Assembly: GCA_946614255.1 (NCBI GenBank)
Contig: CAMOGS010000018.1
Location: forward strand, 1 to 5,924
Reading direction: 5' to 3'
Source: UBA3871 sp002392265
Lineage (GTDB): Bacteria > Bacillota > Clostridia > Peptostreptococcales > Anaerovoracaceae
Length of the DNA stretch: 5,924 nt
Part shown: positions 1 through 5,924 of the stretch, one piece after another
How the letters are laid out: every line of letters begins with the position of its first letter
How positions within the stretch are numbered: the first letter of the stretch is position 1
The notes under the pieces: generated by a model
Databases searched by the model: none
Seen by the model: the letters and a program-made list of their open reading frames with translations, nothing else
Told to the model about the DNA's origin: nothing
Position numbers and translations under genes: made by a program

Positions 1-1521
1 GCACAGATCCATCATGTGGTCAAGCTGCTCGAAGAACAGGTCAACGTTACCGTGGGCTTTGATTGCCAGTCTGGGCAGGTTAATGGAGGTAAAGGAAAGA
101 TTTCCTCTGCCGGCTGTTACCTGCTGATTCTTGTCATAGGCGTTGGCCATAACTCTAGTACGGCAGCCCATGTAAGCAACCTCCGTATTCGGATCTCCTT
201 CCTTGTAGTAAGCCTTGTTGTAAGGTGCGTCGAGGAACGAGAAGTTCGGGAAGAGGCGCTTTGCGGATACGCGCAGTGCCAGCTTGAAGAGATCGTAGTT
301 CGGATCTTCCGGATTGTAGGAAACGCCTTCCTTTACCTTGAAGATATGTATTGGGAAAATCGGAGTTTCACCATGTCCGAGACCTGCTTCCTGAGCCTTC
401 AGAACCATTTCTATTACAAGTCTGCCTTCAGGAGAGGTGTCTGTTCCGTAGTTTATTGATGAGAACGGAATCTGTGCACCTGCTCTGGAGTGCATTGTAT
501 TGAGATTGTGAACGAGTGCTTCCATAGCCTGATAAGTAGCTCTGCGAATTTCTTCATCAGCATACTTTGTGGCCTTTGTCTGGAATTTCTCGATATTTTC
601 CTTGTCGATAAACTTTGCAAGTTCTACTGCTTCGAGCTCCTTGTAGTTGTTGTCCCATGCCATGCAAGGATATACACCTTCGTTCTTTTCGATGGTTTTT
701 CCGATTTCCTTTCCCTTTTCGGTTGCATCGTCAATATCATAGAAAAGATTTATCAGCTTTCCAAGGTTTGTCCAGTAAAGCTTTTTGTAGGTCTTTTTAA
801 CTCCCGGAGCCATGCCGTAATCGAAATTAGGGATTGACTGCCCGCCGTGCTGGTCGTTCTGATTTGACTGAATCGCAATGCAGGCAAGCGCACTGTAGCT
901 GGCAATGTCGTTAGGCTCCCTGAGATGTCCGTGTCCTGTCGAAAAGCCGTCCTTTAAAAGCTTTAAAAGGTCGATCTGACAGCAGGTCATGGTAAGAGTA
1001 TAAAAGTCGAAGTCGTGAATATGAATGTCGCCTTCGGAATGTGCCTTTGCGTGAGCCGGATGGAGCACATACATCTCATTGAACTGCTTTGCGCCCTCAG
1101 AGCCGTATTTGAGCATTGTACCCATGGCGGTATCGCCGTCGATATTCGCATTTTCACGCTTTATGTCATTGTCCTTTGCAGCCTTGAAGGTAAGATCTTC
1201 GTAAATCTTCATAAGGCGGGTATTCATTTCTCTGACTCTGGTACGTTCCGCACGATAAAGGATGTATTCCTTTGCTGTACGCGCATGACCGTTTTCGATG
1301 AGAATTTTTTCAACTGCATCCTGGATTTGCTCTACCGTAGGCGTATCGTTGTGACATACCTCAAGAAGATAAATCTCCACCTGACGTGCCAGATACTTTG
1401 CCATGTCCCGGTCATTACCACCGAGAACCTGGGCGGCCTTAAAGATAGCATCTGCAATTTTATCTACGTTAAAATAAGCCTCTCTGCCATCCCTTTTGAT
1501 AATTTTTCTGATAGAATCCAT
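1..1521 (-). CDS. nrdD: Anaerobic (class III) ribonucleoside-triphosphate reductase, large subunit; 3' end cut by the window
   Basis: Glycyl-radical enzyme that reduces ribonucleotides to deoxyribonucleotides without oxygen, in the cytoplasm. The minus strand is open for 507 codons from the ATG at 1521 to the window edge. The family is usually about 700 residues or more, so the C-terminal zinc-binding cysteines and the radical glycine (RxxGY-type motif) are outside and cannot be checked. Residues about 1-95 look like an ATP-cone allosteric domain (IIKRDGREAYFNVDKIADAI at the start). The catalytic barrel follows, with DIHIHD at 165-170, TCCQID at 179-184, GHGHLREPNDI at 196-206, QHGGQSIPNFDY at 224-235 and MGCRTRV at 451-457. 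By comparison with known NrdD proteins, C180 or C181 and C453 should be the two active-site cysteines. The start is supported by AGGAGA at 1531-1536, nine bases upstream. The activase NrdG would be expected further downstream, outside the window. Regulation is probably by NrdR. Identity is secure; the NrdD subgroup is not determined. Confidence 0.96.
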   Translation of the reverse strand, partial: MDSIRKIIKRDGREAYFNVDKIADAIFKAAQVLGGNDRDMAKYLARQVEIYLLEVCHNDTPTVEQIQDAVEKILIENGHARTAKEYILYRAERTRVREMNTRLMKIYEDLTFKAAKDNDIKRENANIDGDTAMGTMLKYGSEGAKQFNEMYVLHPAHAKAHSEGDIHIHDFDFYTLTMTCCQIDLLKLLKDGFSTGHGHLREPNDIASYSALACIAIQSNQNDQHGGQSIPNFDYGMAPGVKKTYKKLYWTNLGKLINLFYDIDDATEKGKEIGKTIEKNEGVYPCMAWDNNYKELEAVELAKFIDKENIEKFQTKATKYADEEIRRATYQAMEALVHNLNTMHSRAGAQIPFSSINYGTDTSPEGRLVIEMVLKAQEAGLGHGETPIFPIHIFKVKEGVSYNPEDPNYDLFKLALRVSAKRLFPNFSFLDAPYNKAYYKEGDPNTEVAYMGCRTRVMANAYDKNQQVTAGRGNLSFTSINLPRLAIKAHGNVDLFFEQLDHMMDLC

Positions 1522-1530
1522 ATCCTTCGT

Positions 1531-1536
1531 TCTCCT
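1531..1536 (-). promoter_or_regulatory. Ribosome binding site of nrdD
   Basis: AGGAGA on the minus strand, with nine bases before the ATG at 1521. It fixes the start codon; translation from there gives a standard ATP-cone N-terminus. The octamer GGAGAACG of this site (1528-1535) also occurs 40 bases upstream, at 1568-1575. Confidence 0.8.
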
Positions 1537-1555
1537 ATTAAGTGTATATAATATG

Positions 1556-1628
1556 CCGAGTTTTCTGCGTTCTCCCTCTTCGCAGTCCGAATAAGCCATG
1601 CACAATATCTTGTGCTTTCGGACCTCGG
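1556..1628 (-). promoter_or_regulatory. Potentially structured 5' leader of nrdD (three-way junction)
   Basis: Read as minus-strand RNA, this 73-nt stretch has nested perfect complementarity. An outer stem pairs CCGAG (1624-1628) with CUCGG (1556-1560). A second stem pairs GUCCGAA (1617-1623) with UUCGGAC (1585-1591) and is capped by a six-pair hairpin with a GAUA loop (1600-1615), with 1 nt and 8 nt unpaired on its two sides. A third hairpin pairs UGCG (1581-1584) with CGCA (1566-1569) around an 11-nt purine-rich loop. The first two helices meet with no linker, and the candidate transcription start (about 1630) falls just before the outer stem. The apical hairpin is the NrdR box, so part of the symmetry is explained by the DNA operator; the other stems are not. 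I do not recognise a known riboswitch class. It lacks a terminal U-run, so it is not an intrinsic terminator. Confidence 0.45.
1600..1615. promoter_or_regulatory. NrdR box 1 (operator of nrdD)
   Basis: GCACAATATCTTGTGC on the plus strand. It matches 13 of 16 positions of the NrdR-box consensus as I recall it (acaCwAtATaTwGtgt) and is a near-perfect palindrome. NrdR is the nucleotide-sensing repressor of ribonucleotide reductase genes in most bacteria, and this site lies 79 bp before the nrdD start, just downstream of the candidate promoter. Position, palindromy and target gene all agree, which makes this the best-supported regulatory site in the window. Confidence 0.75.
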
Positions 1629-1636
1629 TAAGTAAA

Positions 1637-1665
1637 ATGATACATCAAAATATAGAACTCAAAAA
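1637..1665 (-). promoter_or_regulatory. Candidate nrdD promoter
   Basis: On the minus strand, TATCAT at 1637-1642 is an acceptable -10 element (5 of 6 to TATAAT). It would place transcription start near 1630. The -35 region is poor: TTTTTG at 1660-1665 with a 17-bp spacer, or TTTTGA with 16 bp. The main support is context: NrdR box 2 fills the spacer and box 1 lies about 15-30 bases after the start, a normal arrangement for repression. An alternative -10 (TATAAT, 1896-1901 minus) lies much further upstream without a recognisable -35. Confidence 0.35.
1643..1658. promoter_or_regulatory. Possible NrdR box 2
   Basis: The plus-strand core CAAAATATAG (1646-1655) matches 9 of 10 positions of the NrdR core CwAtATaTwG, but the three flanking bases on each side do not match. 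NrdR usually binds paired boxes on one face of the helix. This site starts 43 bp from box 1, about four helical turns, whereas roughly three turns (31-32 bp) is the usual spacing. The AT-rich background makes chance matches easier, so this is less certain than box 1. Confidence 0.45.
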
Positions 1666-1912
1666 GTACTTTTTTTTGATTGGATTGTCTTTTTTTGGAC
1701 GTAAAAAAACAGGTCGTTGAAAACAAAAGCGTTCTATAAAAACTTAACACTTTTTACAGTCAAAAAAATCCATTTTTAAACGGGATTCATCGCAAAATTG
1801 TAATGGTATTTCTACATTTTATGGGCAAATATGTTTGTTTGGTTTACATAAGTAGTATTATTTACAGCGCCCCTATTTTAGCCTTTTTTCTGCCTATTAT
1901 ATCTAATAAATG
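1659..1912. other. AT-rich divergent intergenic spacer
   Basis: No convincing gene is seen here. The stretch is very AT-rich, with several runs of seven or more A or T between about 1670 and 1780, and a 14-bp palindrome AAAAAGTACTTTTT at 1661-1674. Such A-tracts next to a promoter could bend DNA or act as an UP-like element for nrdD, but this is inference. A weak alternative -10 for the plus-strand gene (TATTAT near 1855-1860) lacks a good -35. Confidence 0.5.
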
Positions 1913-1940
1913 TTGATTTTACTTGATTTACTGATATAAT
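1913..1940 (+). promoter_or_regulatory. Promoter of the lipoprotein gene
   Basis: TTGATT (1913-1918), a 16-bp spacer and a perfect TATAAT (1935-1940) preceded by TG one base upstream (extended -10, TGATATAAT). Predicted transcription start is about 1947. This near-consensus housekeeping promoter would give a short leader of about 20 bases and shows that the ATG at 1941 lies outside the message. Confidence 0.8.
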
Positions 1941-1956
1941 ATGTACTGTATTGATT

Positions 1957-1961
1957 GGAGG
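1957..1961 (+). promoter_or_regulatory. Ribosome binding site that sets the lipoprotein start
   Basis: GGAGG with six bases before the ATG at 1968. This selects the ATG at 1968 over the in-frame ATG at 1941, which has no such site and precedes the predicted transcription start. Confidence 0.85.
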
Positions 1962-1967
1962 TTTACC

Positions 1968-3422
1968 ATGAAAACAGGTAATATGAGAAAAAACAGGCTG
2001 CTCGCCTGCCTAATGATAATTGCAATTCTGGCTGCCCTGCTCGCCGGCTGCGGTGAAGAGGACTATACTGCCGAAGAAGTTGACACTGAAATCATCACAG
2101 CAATGTATGAAAACAACATGTCGGCCGTATCTCACGCTACGAGCGCTGCAGACCTTGCCGGATACCTTTATGAATGGGGTGCGCTTAACGATGCTTTCAG
2201 GGTATCGCATGATAAATACGGCAATATCATCATTTCAAAGGTTTCATCCGGGGAGGAGTACAGCGAGGCAGAATCTACCATACTTCAGTGTACATTGGAT
2301 TTATCCGTTCCCGACAGAACCGCGCAGGCAATGACTGCTGCTATGTATATCCTTTCCTATTGCGAAAATCACGGCTTTATGAGGGTTCTTTTCACAGAGC
2401 CTGACGCAGGAATAGAAAAGATAAAGAAATCGTACATCACTGCCGACAATTTCATTTCTCTGGACAGCTCAAAGAATAATACTGTGATTACAGGATCGGC
2501 TGAAAGGCACGATTACAAGGTATCAAAGGATATAATTTATCAGGAAGCGACCTACACAAATGCCTACGAAATTACCATCATGGGGCTAAACGGCACGCAT
2601 GCGGGAAAAACGAACCAGCTTAATGCGGTAAAGACACTGGGTAAAATGCTTGCAGAGCTAAAGAGCACAGGCGCACTGATTGAAATTGGTTCGCTTTGCA
2701 GCGGATATATGGATGAAGACGGCCAATTTGCAGTAGATACAGAATGCCGCGGGGGCTACCCTCTCGGCGCGCAGGCAATCATCTATATAAACGACAATGA
2801 TGTGAACAAGCTGACAAAAAAGATAACCAAATCACAAACAAAAACTCTCGACAATTATCTTGAAGCAAATCCGGAAATGATATACAGCTTTGAAAAGATT
2901 GAAAAAGCCGAGGATGCAATGGTCATCTCCTCGGATGACACCAGCGCAATAATCAGCTTTATCTACACCAGCCTTTACGGCATCTATGACAAGGATGACA
3001 AGGGTGAAGCGATTGCGGTAAACAACATTTTGTACTGCAATACCGAAGGCGGTCACTTTGAAATTGACCTCACCGCAATCAGCCTTTCAGAATCCAAGAT
3101 GGATACTCTTGACAGCATTGTTTCAACTCTTTGCGGACTTTATGACCTCGAACACGAAAAGACAGTCGTTGCGAGTCTCTGGGATATGGACATTGCTGAT
3201 GAAGCAGCATTAAAAGAAATCCCTCTCGTAGAAAAAATCTGCTCTGCAGCCTTCAAAATCTACGAGAAGGATACTCAGTTCGCTAAAAGCTTTGAAAATA
3301 CAGCAATTTCAAAGGTTGTGGAAAGAATACCTGATGCAAATATAGTCGCATACGGCGTAACGGAGAAAAACCTCGAACGCCAGACCGCAACTCTACTCAC
3401 TTATTTCGAGATGAACCGTTAG
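1968..3422 (+). CDS. Lipoprotein resembling M20C (PepD-type) dipeptidase but lacking catalytic residues
   Basis: 484 residues from the ATG at 1968. Residues 1-28 form a lipoprotein signal peptide: basic n-region (MRKNR), hydrophobic core, lipobox LLAGC with C28 as the lipidated cysteine, so the mature protein should be anchored outside the membrane. The rest follows the order of landmarks in aminoacyl-histidine dipeptidases: DKYGNIIISK (82-91), LQCTLD (106-111), MRVLFTEPDAG (138-148), ISLDS (163-167), YEITIMGLNGTHAG (200-213), a lid-like domain to about 315, then the end of the catalytic domain. Where PepD has the metal-binding HxD there is T109-L110-D111. About 40 residues before and including the bridging-Asp loop are missing. 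The Glu-Glu pair is replaced by PD, and the C-terminal HxGLECG and HSPDE motifs are absent. D111, D166 and H211 remain. I infer a non-enzymatic pseudopeptidase, perhaps binding peptides. The alignment is from memory, not computed. The gene has its own promoter and appears monocistronic. Confidence 0.8.
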   Translation: MKTGNMRKNRLLACLMIIAILAALLAGCGEEDYTAEEVDTEIITAMYENNMSAVSHATSAADLAGYLYEWGALNDAFRVSHDKYGNIIISKVSSGEEYSEAESTILQCTLDLSVPDRTAQAMTAAMYILSYCENHGFMRVLFTEPDAGIEKIKKSYITADNFISLDSSKNNTVITGSAERHDYKVSKDIIYQEATYTNAYEITIMGLNGTHAGKTNQLNAVKTLGKMLAELKSTGALIEIGSLCSGYMDEDGQFAVDTECRGGYPLGAQAIIYINDNDVNKLTKKITKSQTKTLDNYLEANPEMIYSFEKIEKAEDAMVISSDDTSAIISFIYTSLYGIYDKDDKGEAIAVNNILYCNTEGGHFEIDLTAISLSESKMDTLDSIVSTLCGLYDLEHEKTVVASLWDMDIADEAALKEIPLVEKICSAAFKIYEKDTQFAKSFENTAISKVVERIPDANIVAYGVTEKNLERQTATLLTYFEMNR

Positions 3423-4329
3423 AATTTCTTTCCCAAAATATTCCGTCACGATAGCCTTGGATGGTTGAATCACTTTCAGCCATTTCAAGGCGTTTTTCTG
3501 CCCATACGCAATACCTTTCGTTCTGTTCTATGCCTATATAATGCCTCCCGAGCTTTTTCGCGGTAACGGAGGTCGAGCCTGAACCAAGGAATGGATCCAG
3601 AATCGTATCCCCTTTGTTTGAGCTTGCCAGAATCAGTTTTGCCAGAAGCTTTTCGGGCTTTTGCGTAGGATGTGCGGTGTTTTCCGCCATAGACCAGTAT
3701 GGAATCGATATGTCATCCCAGAAGTTCGAAGGAAATGTATTCCTGAAATTACCTGTCTTTGTCTCTTCCCAGTCCTTTGGAACCCCGTCTTCTCTGTATG
3801 GAGCCATTACTCTCCTTCTGATTTTTACATCCTCCACATTAAAGGTATAATTGTCAGACACGGTTGCAAACCAGATGTCTTCCATTCCGTTTTTCCAGTT
3901 TCTCAGCGCGCCGCGCCCTTTCTCTCTCTGCCATGTAATACGGTTTTGAACCTTGAAATGTTCCTTTAGCTTTAAACCGATAACAGGGCTTGAGATCCAG
4001 TCACAGCATACATATATGCTGGCTTCAGGCTTTAGCAGAGGTTTTGCAAGCTCTATCCAGCTTTCAGTATACAGGGCATACTTTTCATCTGTACTCTGCT
4101 TGAATTTGCTGCCGTGAAAATCTTTATCCAAATTATATGGCGGATCAACTATCAAAAGGTCTACAGAGTTCTTTGGCAGAAGCTTAAGAACCTCAAAGCT
4201 GTCTCCGATGACGGTTTTATCAATCACATCCGTAATATCCGCAGGTTTATCTATGCGAATGCACCTTTCCAGATACTCTTTTCCCTCTGATGTTGTTATG
4301 TCAATTGTCTTGTTTCTTTCAGCTTTCAT
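3397..4329 (-). CDS. Site-specific DNA methyltransferase, beta class (N6-adenine or N4-cytosine), apparently orphan
   Basis: 310 residues. Transfers a methyl group from S-adenosylmethionine to a base in a specific DNA site. The catalytic motif IV, DPPYNL (62-67), comes before the AdoMet-binding motif I, DPFLGSGST (245-253), preceded by HPTQKP (220-225); this order defines beta-class amino-methyltransferases. Residues about 130-215 between them would carry target recognition; the target cannot be read from sequence. The 38 residues before the first catalytic strand (TVIGDSF) look like genuine coding sequence, supporting the ATG at 4329. There is no clear Shine-Dalgarno site; the cytX stop lies in the same frame, 9 bp upstream, so translation may be coupled. 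No endonuclease gene lies on either side, suggesting a solitary methyltransferase, although a partner elsewhere is possible. Its last 26 bp overlap the convergent lipoprotein gene. Confidence 0.93.
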   Translation of the reverse strand: MKAERNKTIDITTSEGKEYLERCIRIDKPADITDVIDKTVIGDSFEVLKLLPKNSVDLLIVDPPYNLDKDFHGSKFKQSTDEKYALYTESWIELAKPLLKPEASIYVCCDWISSPVIGLKLKEHFKVQNRITWQREKGRGALRNWKNGMEDIWFATVSDNYTFNVEDVKIRRRVMAPYREDGVPKDWEETKTGNFRNTFPSNFWDDISIPYWSMAENTAHPTQKPEKLLAKLILASSNKGDTILDPFLGSGSTSVTAKKLGRHYIGIEQNERYCVWAEKRLEMAESDSTIQGYRDGIFWERNSNGSSRNK

Positions 4330-4338
4330 AAGTTCATT

Positions 4339-5505
4339 TTACGCTTTTTTTGAAACTTTAGCAACCGCAAGGCACAGTATGACCGTAATCACCATATCCG
4401 GCAGAGTATTACCAACAATAATATCAACGCCCATCAGCAGCCTGTATGCAATAAAGCCCACCAGCCATATCAAAAGATTCGTAAAGTTAAAGGCACTGCC
4501 GGAGCTGTCCCGTTTCAAAATAAAGAAATCCGCTATCAGAATCGCAATCATAGGCGCAAACACAGAGCCTATGAAATAAAGGAAGCCTGTTATGTTATCC
4601 AGCGGGAACAAAATCGCAGTTGCAGTACCGATTACAGCTACAACAATTGCCGCCCACTTTCCGTTTATTCTGCCTGAAAGTGATTCGCTCGAAATGCCTG
4701 CAGAATAAGCGTCCAGGAAAGTCGTTGTAACGGTTGAAAATACCAGTATCAAAAGTCCTGCTATGCTGAGTCCTGCCTTTACCATAATCTGTGCGATATC
4801 ATATTCTCCGGTAAATATGGCAGCTCCCATTCCTATGAAATACATCCAGCAGCTGACTATCCCGTAAACAATTGCACTCGCAGCGGTTGCCTTTACAGGC
4901 TCCTTCGCTTCCCTGGTATAGTCGCTTATAAGGGGCAGCCAGGAAAGCGGCATTGCAACCGAAAGCTCCACCGCTGCGCCAAAGCTCATTGCTTCATCGG
5001 ATATGCTGTGAAGCGCACCTTTTCCGAAGATTACAAAGCACAGTACGACAGTAAGCACAAAAAGTGCTGACATTGCCACTGTATTAACCTTCCCAAGGTT
5101 CTTTATTCCTATCAGAATCCAAACTATTATAAGTGCACCGATTAAAACGCACCAGATTTTGCTGCCTATGTCCACTATTCCGTTTACAGCCAGGGCTCCG
5201 TCAAAAATCATGATGGCTGTCCAGCCGACCAGCTGTATTACATTGAGAGCCGAGAAAAGCAGTGCTCCTTTGCTGCCAAAGCTGAGCTTTGTTGTCTCCA
5301 TCGCGCTCTTTCTGACTTTTCCGCCAATCAGTCCTGCCAAAAATAGCATTGTGCAGCCGATAATGTGACCGACTAAAATGGCCAAAAGTCCGCTCTTTAA
5401 GCCGAGCGGTGCGAAATATGTTCCTGTCAGGATTTCCGCAATCGAAACTGCTGCACCGAACCAGATAAGTCCGTTTTCAAAAACTGAGGTACGTCTCTCT
5501 TCCAT
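4339..5505 (-). CDS. cytX: NCS1-family permease CytX, putative hydroxymethylpyrimidine transporter
   Basis: 388 residues, membrane protein of the nucleobase:cation symporter-1 (cytosine/purine permease) family. About twelve hydrophobic segments can be placed, roughly at 13-30, 39-60, 83-110, 118-135, 141-162, 176-195, 207-230, 244-266, 284-301, 305-329, 342-358 and 369-384. The family-like motif WLPLISDYTR (189-198) and the N-terminal stretch NGLIWFGAAVSIAEILTGTY are typical of the CytX branch, which is predicted to import the thiamine pyrimidine precursor (HMP). Context supports this: the ATG directly follows the thiD stop codon (TAGATG). Substrate is inferred from family and neighbour, not proven; cytosine or another pyrimidine is the alternative. 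Any TPP riboswitch controlling the operon would lie upstream of thiD, outside the window. Confidence 0.9.
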   Translation of the reverse strand: MEERRTSVFENGLIWFGAAVSIAEILTGTYFAPLGLKSGLLAILVGHIIGCTMLFLAGLIGGKVRKSAMETTKLSFGSKGALLFSALNVIQLVGWTAIMIFDGALAVNGIVDIGSKIWCVLIGALIIVWILIGIKNLGKVNTVAMSALFVLTVVLCFVIFGKGALHSISDEAMSFGAAVELSVAMPLSWLPLISDYTREAKEPVKATAASAIVYGIVSCWMYFIGMGAAIFTGEYDIAQIMVKAGLSIAGLLILVFSTVTTTFLDAYSAGISSESLSGRINGKWAAIVVAVIGTATAILFPLDNITGFLYFIGSVFAPMIAILIADFFILKRDSSGSAFNFTNLLIWLVGFIAYRLLMGVDIIVGNTLPDMVITVILCLAVAKVSKKA

Positions 5506-5924
5506 CTATCTCGCCTCCTTCGCATATTCGCCTTCGAGGCAGAAATTGTGTGCCATCGGACCCGACCCTTTACCGAGGTCCAGCATAGCCGAAAGCGCAC
5601 CCGATATATAGTTCTTTGCACGTCTTACCGATTCTTCAAGGCTGTATCCCTTTGCAAGGTTTGCGGCAATCGCCGAGGACAGCGTGCAGCCCGTTCCGTG
5701 AGTGTTTGGATTGTCTATTCTCTTCCCTGTAAACCAGATGATTTCGCCGCCCACGCAGAGCAAATCGTTTGCATCATTAATGCTGTGTCCTCCCTTTAAC
5801 AAAACTGCACATCCGTAATCCTTTGAAATCTTTTTTGCCGCTTTTTCCATACCATCTTTGCCTGCGATTTTCATACCGGAAAGCACTTCTGCTTCGGGAA
5901 TGTTTGGTGTAGTAACCGTAGCGA
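5506..5924 (-). CDS. thiD: Hydroxymethylpyrimidine/phosphomethylpyrimidine kinase; 5' end cut by the window
   Basis: The last 138 residues are visible, about half of a usual ThiD of roughly 265 residues. ThiD phosphorylates HMP to HMP-P and then HMP-PP, the pyrimidine half of thiamine. The visible part begins with ATVTTPNIPEAEVLSG, matching the conserved TPNxxEAE segment of this ribokinase-fold family. KGGH lies at visible residues 43-46, and the GTGC motif with the anion-hole/catalytic region is in NTHGTGCTLSSAIAANLA (73-90). The C-terminal helix RAKNYISGAL and the ending are ordinary, so the 3' end is intact. Reading frame remains open to the window edge. It is the first visible gene of the thiD-cytX-methyltransferase block. 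PdxK-like pyridoxal kinase is a less likely alternative given the sequence and cytX next door. Confidence 0.95.
   Translation of the reverse strand, partial: ATVTTPNIPEAEVLSGMKIAGKDGMEKAAKKISKDYGCAVLLKGGHSINDANDLLCVGGEIIWFTGKRIDNPNTHGTGCTLSSAIAANLAKGYSLEESVRRAKNYISGALSAMLDLGKGSGPMAHNFCLEGEYAKEAR
5514..5520 (-). promoter_or_regulatory. Ribosome binding site of cytX inside the end of thiD
   Basis: AAGGAGG on the minus strand, eight bases before the cytX ATG, lies within the last codons of thiD. This near-perfect anti-16S match and the abutting stop and start indicate tight translational coupling and confirm the cytX start. Confidence 0.85.

Noticed and set aside
16..1551. Several plus-strand ORFs (16-459, 490-837, 1015-1551)
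   Set aside because: They are antisense to the clearly recognisable nrdD reading frame, lack ribosome binding sites, and resemble no family I know.
1600..1615. GCACAA/TTGTGC hairpin as an intrinsic terminator or attenuator
   Set aside because: No T-run follows on either strand, and the sequence matches an NrdR box upstream of a ribonucleotide reductase gene, which explains it better.
1637..1651. FNR-like site (TTGAT/ATCA half-sites on the minus strand)
   Set aside because: The half-sites are separated by two bases rather than four, so the spacing does not fit the TTGATnnnnATCAA consensus.
1538..1750. Minus-strand 70-codon ORF ending just before the nrdD ribosome binding site
   Set aside because: It would need a GTG start without a ribosome binding site. 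It runs through AT-rich spacer, the candidate promoter and both NrdR boxes, and its product is low-complexity K/F/R-rich sequence with no recognisable features.
1941..1967. Upstream ATG at 1941 as start of the lipoprotein
   Set aside because: It directly follows the -10 element, before the predicted transcription start, and has no ribosome binding site. The ATG at 1968 has GGAGG at ideal spacing and yields a normal lipoprotein signal peptide.
3614..3969. Plus-strand ORFs within the methyltransferase gene
   Set aside because: The minus-strand frame carries the complete ordered methyltransferase motifs, so these are shadows.
5506..5924. TPP riboswitch near thiD/cytX
   Set aside because: The visible region is entirely coding and no TPP-box sequence was seen. 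If present, it would be upstream of the truncated thiD start, outside the window.

Overview
The window looks like a piece of a chromosome from a strictly or facultatively anaerobic, moderately low-GC Gram-positive bacterium, most likely a clostridial Bacillota. This is an inference from gene content: an oxygen-sensitive class III ribonucleotide reductase with NrdR-type operators, purine-rich Shine-Dalgarno sites, a type II lipoprotein signal peptide with a lysine/arginine-rich n-region, and a ThiD-CytX thiamine-precursor pair. No species can be named from the sequence alone.

Layout. Positions 1-1521 (minus strand) hold the first 507 codons of nrdD, the anaerobic ribonucleoside-triphosphate reductase; its C-terminus lies outside the window. 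Positions 1522-1967 are a divergent intergenic region. On the nrdD side it carries a strong NrdR box, a weaker second box inside a candidate promoter, and a 73-nt leader segment that can fold into a three-way junction around the first box. On the other side a near-consensus promoter drives a plus-strand gene at 1968-3422. That gene encodes a lipoprotein whose fold signature matches M20C (PepD-type) dipeptidases but which has lost nearly all metal-binding and catalytic residues. It runs tail-to-tail into a minus-strand block and overlaps it by 26 bp.

The minus-strand block reads thiD (5' truncated, 5506-5924), cytX (4339-5505) and a beta-class DNA methyltransferase (3397-4329). The thiD stop abuts the cytX start, and cytX and the methyltransferase are 9 bp apart, so they are probably one transcript. 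ThiD and CytX fit together as salvage of the thiamine pyrimidine: CytX probably imports hydroxymethylpyrimidine and ThiD phosphorylates it. The methyltransferase has no restriction partner in view and no obvious functional link to thiamine.

The items most worth a second look are the apparently dead PepD-like lipoprotein and the nrdD leader, where a DNA operator and a possible RNA fold occupy the same bases. No tRNA, rRNA, CRISPR array, insertion sequence or phage gene was seen.
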